Assembly: GCA_017523995.1 (NCBI GenBank)
Contig: JAFWUX010000172.1
Location: 1 to 24,780, forward strand
Origin: Oscillospiraceae bacterium
GTDB lineage: Bacteria > Bacillota_A > Clostridia > Oscillospirales > Ruminococcaceae
Direction: 5' to 3'
Length of the DNA stretch: 24,780 nt
Of the stretch, positions 22,005-24,780 are shown one piece after another. Position 1 is the stretch's first letter, and each line of letters begins with the position of its first letter. A program made the translations under genes and the position numbers. The notes beneath the pieces were generated by a model. That model did not search any database and was not told the DNA's origin. It worked only from the letters and a program-made list of their open reading frames with translations.

Positions 22005-24398
22005 ATGAAATACGGATATTTTGATCTCGAACACAAAGAATACGTGATCACCCGTCCCGACACGCCCTCCGCGTGGTCGAATTATCTCGGTGATCCGGAA
22101 TACGGCGCAATCATCACGAACAACGCAGCCGGCTACAGCTTCGTCAAATCCGGAGCAAACGGCAGAATCGGCAGATTCCGCTTCAACTCCATGATGGCAC
22201 TCCCCGGCAGATATATCTACCTGACCGATAAAGAAAATAAGGACTTCTGGTCTGCATCGTGGCAGCCGGTCGGCAAGCCGCTTGATCAGTACAAGTGCGT
22301 CTGCCGCCACGGCACCGCGTATACCGTCCTGACCGCTGAATATGCGGGTATCAAGACTGAAACCACATACTACGTGCCGGATACCTACGAGGTCTGGCAG
22401 TGCAAGATTACGAACAATTCCGACCGTCCGCGCAAGCTCTCCGTGACCGGGTTCATCGAGTTCACCAACGAGAGCAACTATCAGCAGGATCAGGTCAATC
22501 TGCAGTACACGCTGTTCATCACGCGGACAAGCTTCGAGGGCGGCAACCGCATCATCGAGCACATCAACGAGAACAGCGGCAGAGATGCATCCGGCTCGAA
22601 TCATAAGGAGCGCTTCTTCGGCATCGCAGGCGCAAAGGCTGCAACCGCAAACGGCGACCTCACCTCCTTTATCGGACCGTATCGCACCTACTCCAACCCG
22701 ATCGCTGTCGAGAACGGCAAGTGCGACGGCACGTTGAATTATAACAGCAACGCCTGCGGTGCGCTGCAGTCCGATATCGAGCTTGCACCGGGCGAGACAA
22801 AGACGATTATCTATGTCTTCGGTCAGCGCAATTCCGCTGAGGCGGCAGAAATCCTAAAGAAGTATGAGGATGTTGCAGTCGCAGACAAGGAGATCGAGAA
22901 CCTCCGTGCATACTGGCATGAGCAGCTCTCGCACTTCGAGGTCGAGACGCCTTCCGACGAGTTCAACAACATGATCAACGTCTGGAACGCATATCAGTGC
23001 TTCATCACCTCGATCTGGAGCCGCGCGGCATCGCTGATCTACTGCGGCGAGCGCAACGGCTACGGCTACCGCGACACCGTGCAGGATATTCAGGGCATCA
23101 TCCACCTCAATCCGGAAATGGCGCTCGAAAAGATCCGCTTTATGCTCTCTGCACAGGTCGATAACGGCGGCGGTCTGCCGCTGGTCAAGTTCAATCACAA
23201 CGCCGGTCACGAGAACACGCCGGATGATCCGGAATACGTCAAGGAGACCGGTCACCCCTCCTACCGCGCAGATGACGCGCTCTGGCTGTTCCCGACCATC
23301 GTCAAGTACATCGGCGAATCGGGCAATCAGGCATTCCTTGATGAGGTCATCGTCTATGCAAACGGCGGCGAGGACAGCGTTTACAATCACCTGAAGCGCG
23401 CGATCAACTTCTCGATGGAGCGTCTCGGTGCGCATCATATGCCTGCCGGTCTGCATGCGGACTGGAATGACTGCCTGCGTCTCGGCGCAAAGGGCGAATC
23501 GACATTCGTTGCATTCCAGCTCTATTACGCGATCCGCGAGATGATGGAGATGGCAAAGGCAAAGAATGACACCGAATATCTTGCATATCTCGAAAAGACG
23601 CAGGCAGAACTGACAGAGGCACTCGAAAAGTGCTGGGATGAGGACCGCTTCATCCGCGGCATCCGCGAGGACGGCACAATCGTCGGCGCAAAGAAGGATC
23701 CCGAAGCAAACATGTGGCTGAATCCGCAAAGCTGGTCGGTGATCTCCCGCTTCGCATCGCGGGAGCAGGCAGAGAAGGCAATGGAGAGCGTCCACCGCAT
23801 CCTCAACACGCCTTACGGCGCAAAGCTGCTTGAGCCGCCCTATGTCGATCATTACTTTGACGGCGCACTCATGCACATCTTCAATCCGGATACCAAGGAA
23901 AACGGCGGTATCTTCTCGCAGTCGCAGGGCTGGCTGATTCTGGCAGAATCGCTGCTCGGTCACGGCGACAGAGCATTTGAATACTTCATGGAAAGCTCCC
24001 CTGCCGCAATGAATGACAAGGCGGAGATCCGCGTCATGGAGCCGTATGTTCACGGTCAGTTCACCGAGAGCAAGCGCTCGCCGTTCGAAGGACGTTCGCA
24101 CGTTCACTGGCTGACCGGTACCGCATCGACAGTCATGGTCGGCTGCGTTGAGGGTATCTGCGGCATGCGCACCGAGCTGAACGGTCTGCGCATTGATCCG
24201 TCGATTCCGGCAGCATGGGACGGCTTCAAGATCCACAAGGCATTCCGCGGCAAGAAGCTGAACATCAATATTCAGAATCCGAAGCATGTTCAGAGCGGTG
24301 TCAAGTCGATGACCGTCAACGGCAAGCAGATCGAGGGCAATTTCCTGCCGGCAGATCAGCTCGCAGATGTCACCGAGATCGAGATTACGCTCGGCTAA
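22005..24398 (+). CDS. Cellobiose phosphorylase (GH94)
   Basis: A 797-residue cytoplasmic enzyme of family GH94, near the 800-820 residues of known cellobiose phosphorylases. It splits cellobiose with phosphate to glucose 1-phosphate and glucose, saving ATP. Family landmarks: N-terminal MKYGYFDLEHKEYVITRPDTP and WSNYLGDPEYG in the beta-sandwich; GERNGYGYRDTVQDIQG and GGGLPLVKFNHNAGHENTP in the (alpha/alpha)6 barrel; Asp486 in LHADWNDCLRLG as the general acid; EPYVHGQFTE and GRSHVHWLTGTAST near the C-terminus. The single-domain length and these motifs favour cellobiose over cellodextrin or chitobiose phosphorylase, but related disaccharides cannot be excluded. AGGAGG precedes the ATG. It is monocistronic, with its own promoter and terminator, and no transporter beside it. 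Confidence 0.94.
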   Translation: MKYGYFDLEHKEYVITRPDTPSAWSNYLGDPEYGAIITNNAAGYSFVKSGANGRIGRFRFNSMMALPGRYIYLTDKENKDFWSASWQPVGKPLDQYKCVCRHGTAYTVLTAEYAGIKTETTYYVPDTYEVWQCKITNNSDRPRKLSVTGFIEFTNESNYQQDQVNLQYTLFITRTSFEGGNRIIEHINENSGRDASGSNHKERFFGIAGAKAATANGDLTSFIGPYRTYSNPIAVENGKCDGTLNYNSNACGALQSDIELAPGETKTIIYVFGQRNSAEAAEILKKYEDVAVADKEIENLRAYWHEQLSHFEVETPSDEFNNMINVWNAYQCFITSIWSRAASLIYCGERNGYGYRDTVQDIQGIIHLNPEMALEKIRFMLSAQVDNGGGLPLVKFNHNAGHENTPDDPEYVKETGHPSYRADDALWLFPTIVKYIGESGNQAFLDEVIVYANGGEDSVYNHLKRAINFSMERLGAHHMPAGLHADWNDCLRLGAKGESTFVAFQLYYAIREMMEMAKAKNDTEYLAYLEKTQAELTEALEKCWDEDRFIRGIREDGTIVGAKKDPEANMWLNPQSWSVISRFASREQAEKAMESVHRILNTPYGAKLLEPPYVDHYFDGALMHIFNPDTKENGGIFSQSQGWLILAESLLGHGDRAFEYFMESSPAAMNDKAEIRVMEPYVHGQFTESKRSPFEGRSHVHWLTGTASTVMVGCVEGICGMRTELNGLRIDPSIPAAWDGFKIHKAFRGKKLNINIQNPKHVQSGVKSMTVNGKQIEGNFLPADQLADVTEIEITLG

Positions 24399-24411
24399 GC
24401 GTCAAATATCA

Positions 24412-24460
24412 TAAAAGCGTGATTCGCTCTGAGAACACCAGAGCGCGTCACGCTTTTTCT
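24412..24460 (+). terminator. Terminator of cellobiose phosphorylase
   Basis: AAAAGCGTGA pairs with TCACGCTTTT and, inside it, CGCTCTG (24425-24431) with CAGAGCG (24439-24445). The last arm runs into TTTTTCTTTC. It is about 15 bases after the stop. Confidence 0.93.
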
Positions 24461-24481
24461 TTCATTTAGAATGCTAAAATG

Positions 24482-24538
24482 AAAACTCCCACACATCGCT
24501 GCATGGGAGTTAAATGGTAGCGGGAAAAGCCCGCTCAA
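24482..24538 (-). terminator. Terminator downstream of tRNA-Met
   Basis: On the minus strand, just below the tRNA, AGCGGG-ctttt-CCCGCT (about 24519-24536) is followed by AACTCCCA/TGGGAGTT (24504-24511/24484-24491) and then TTCATTTT. The second hairpin is the likely terminator. It meets the plus-strand terminator of the phosphorylase tail to tail. Confidence 0.8.
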
Positions 24539-24539
24539 A

Positions 24540-24613
24540 TGGGCCATCAGGGACTCGAACCCGGGACCAACCGGTTATGAGCCGGGAGCTCTAACCAACT
24601 GAGCTAATGGCCC
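24540..24613 (-). tRNA. tRNA-Met (anticodon CAT)
   Basis: A 74-base cloverleaf on the minus strand. Acceptor stem GGGCCAT/ATGGCCC plus discriminator A; D arm AGCTC..GAGCT; anticodon arm CCGGC-TCATAAC with CAT at 24577-24579; T arm CCGGG-TTCGAGT-CCCTG. CCA is not encoded. The lack of an initiator-type A1-C mismatch and the sequence of the arms favour elongator tRNA-Met; a lysidine-modified tRNA-Ile2 also carries CAT and cannot be wholly ruled out by eye. Confidence 0.92.
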
Positions 24614-24625
24614 TCTGAATATAAC

Positions 24626-24654
24626 AAAACCCAGAGTGCAAACTCTGGGTTTTG
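24626..24654 (-). terminator. rRNA operon terminator between 5S and tRNA
   Basis: On the minus strand AAAACCCAGAGT-ttgc-ACTCTGGGTTTT forms a near-perfect hairpin followed by GTTATATT. It starts 3 bases after the 5S 3' end and ends 13 bases before the tRNA. Confidence 0.85.
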
Positions 24655-24656
24655 GT

Positions 24657-24772
<116 letters not shown>

Positions 24773-24780
24773 TCTCTCAA

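Noticed and set aside
22854..24287. 477-residue open frame on the minus strand
   Set aside because: Antisense to the clear GH94 gene, with no recognisable product.

Overview
The window looks like chromosome from a GC-rich, endospore-forming Clostridia (Bacillota), most likely a Ruminococcus-type Oscillospiraceae. The clues are spoVAD-spoVAE, a GH94 cellobiose phosphorylase, a zinc-ribbon Ser/Thr-kinase-like protein with PASTA-like ectodomain, Met_gamma_lyase-type and M42 peptidase genes, strong AGGAGG ribosome binding sites and sigma-A promoters. The species call is inference; no marker gene long enough for taxonomy is present.

Layout. Positions 1-347 hold structured intergenic repeats. Positions 348-4821 (minus strand) hold a DUF4177-like protein, a zinc-ribbon protein, a membrane-anchored protein of unknown function, a lipoprotein and an SPFH/band-7 protein. 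The roughly 1.1 kb between the last two is occupied by a 15-unit tandem array of 45/46-bp repeats built around TGTC. Positions 5273-11568 (minus) are one long operon: a sigma-A promoter with a palindromic operator, a YtrA-type GntR repressor, one ABC ATPase, six paralogous ABC-2 permeases and two small membrane proteins. A strong terminator lies below it, with a 124-bp nested palindrome between the last gene and that terminator.

From 12007 the genes run on the plus strand. Two translationally coupled M42 metallopeptidases and a GNAT acetyltransferase come first, then a PLP enzyme of the methionine gamma-lyase/aluminium-resistance family, and then an acidic single-pass membrane protein. Next is a pseudokinase-like membrane receptor with its own promoter and terminator, then spoVAD-spoVAE, then cellobiose phosphorylase with its own promoter and terminator. 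The right edge is the end of an rRNA operon on the minus strand: 5S rRNA, a hairpin terminator, tRNA-Met(CAT) and a second terminator.

The genes make several separate units rather than one pathway. The unusual items are the six-permease/one-ATPase operon, the TGTC minisatellite, a family of intergenic hairpin mosaics whose stems covary between copies while loops stay fixed, the nested palindrome, and the kinase-like receptor that has lost its catalytic residues.
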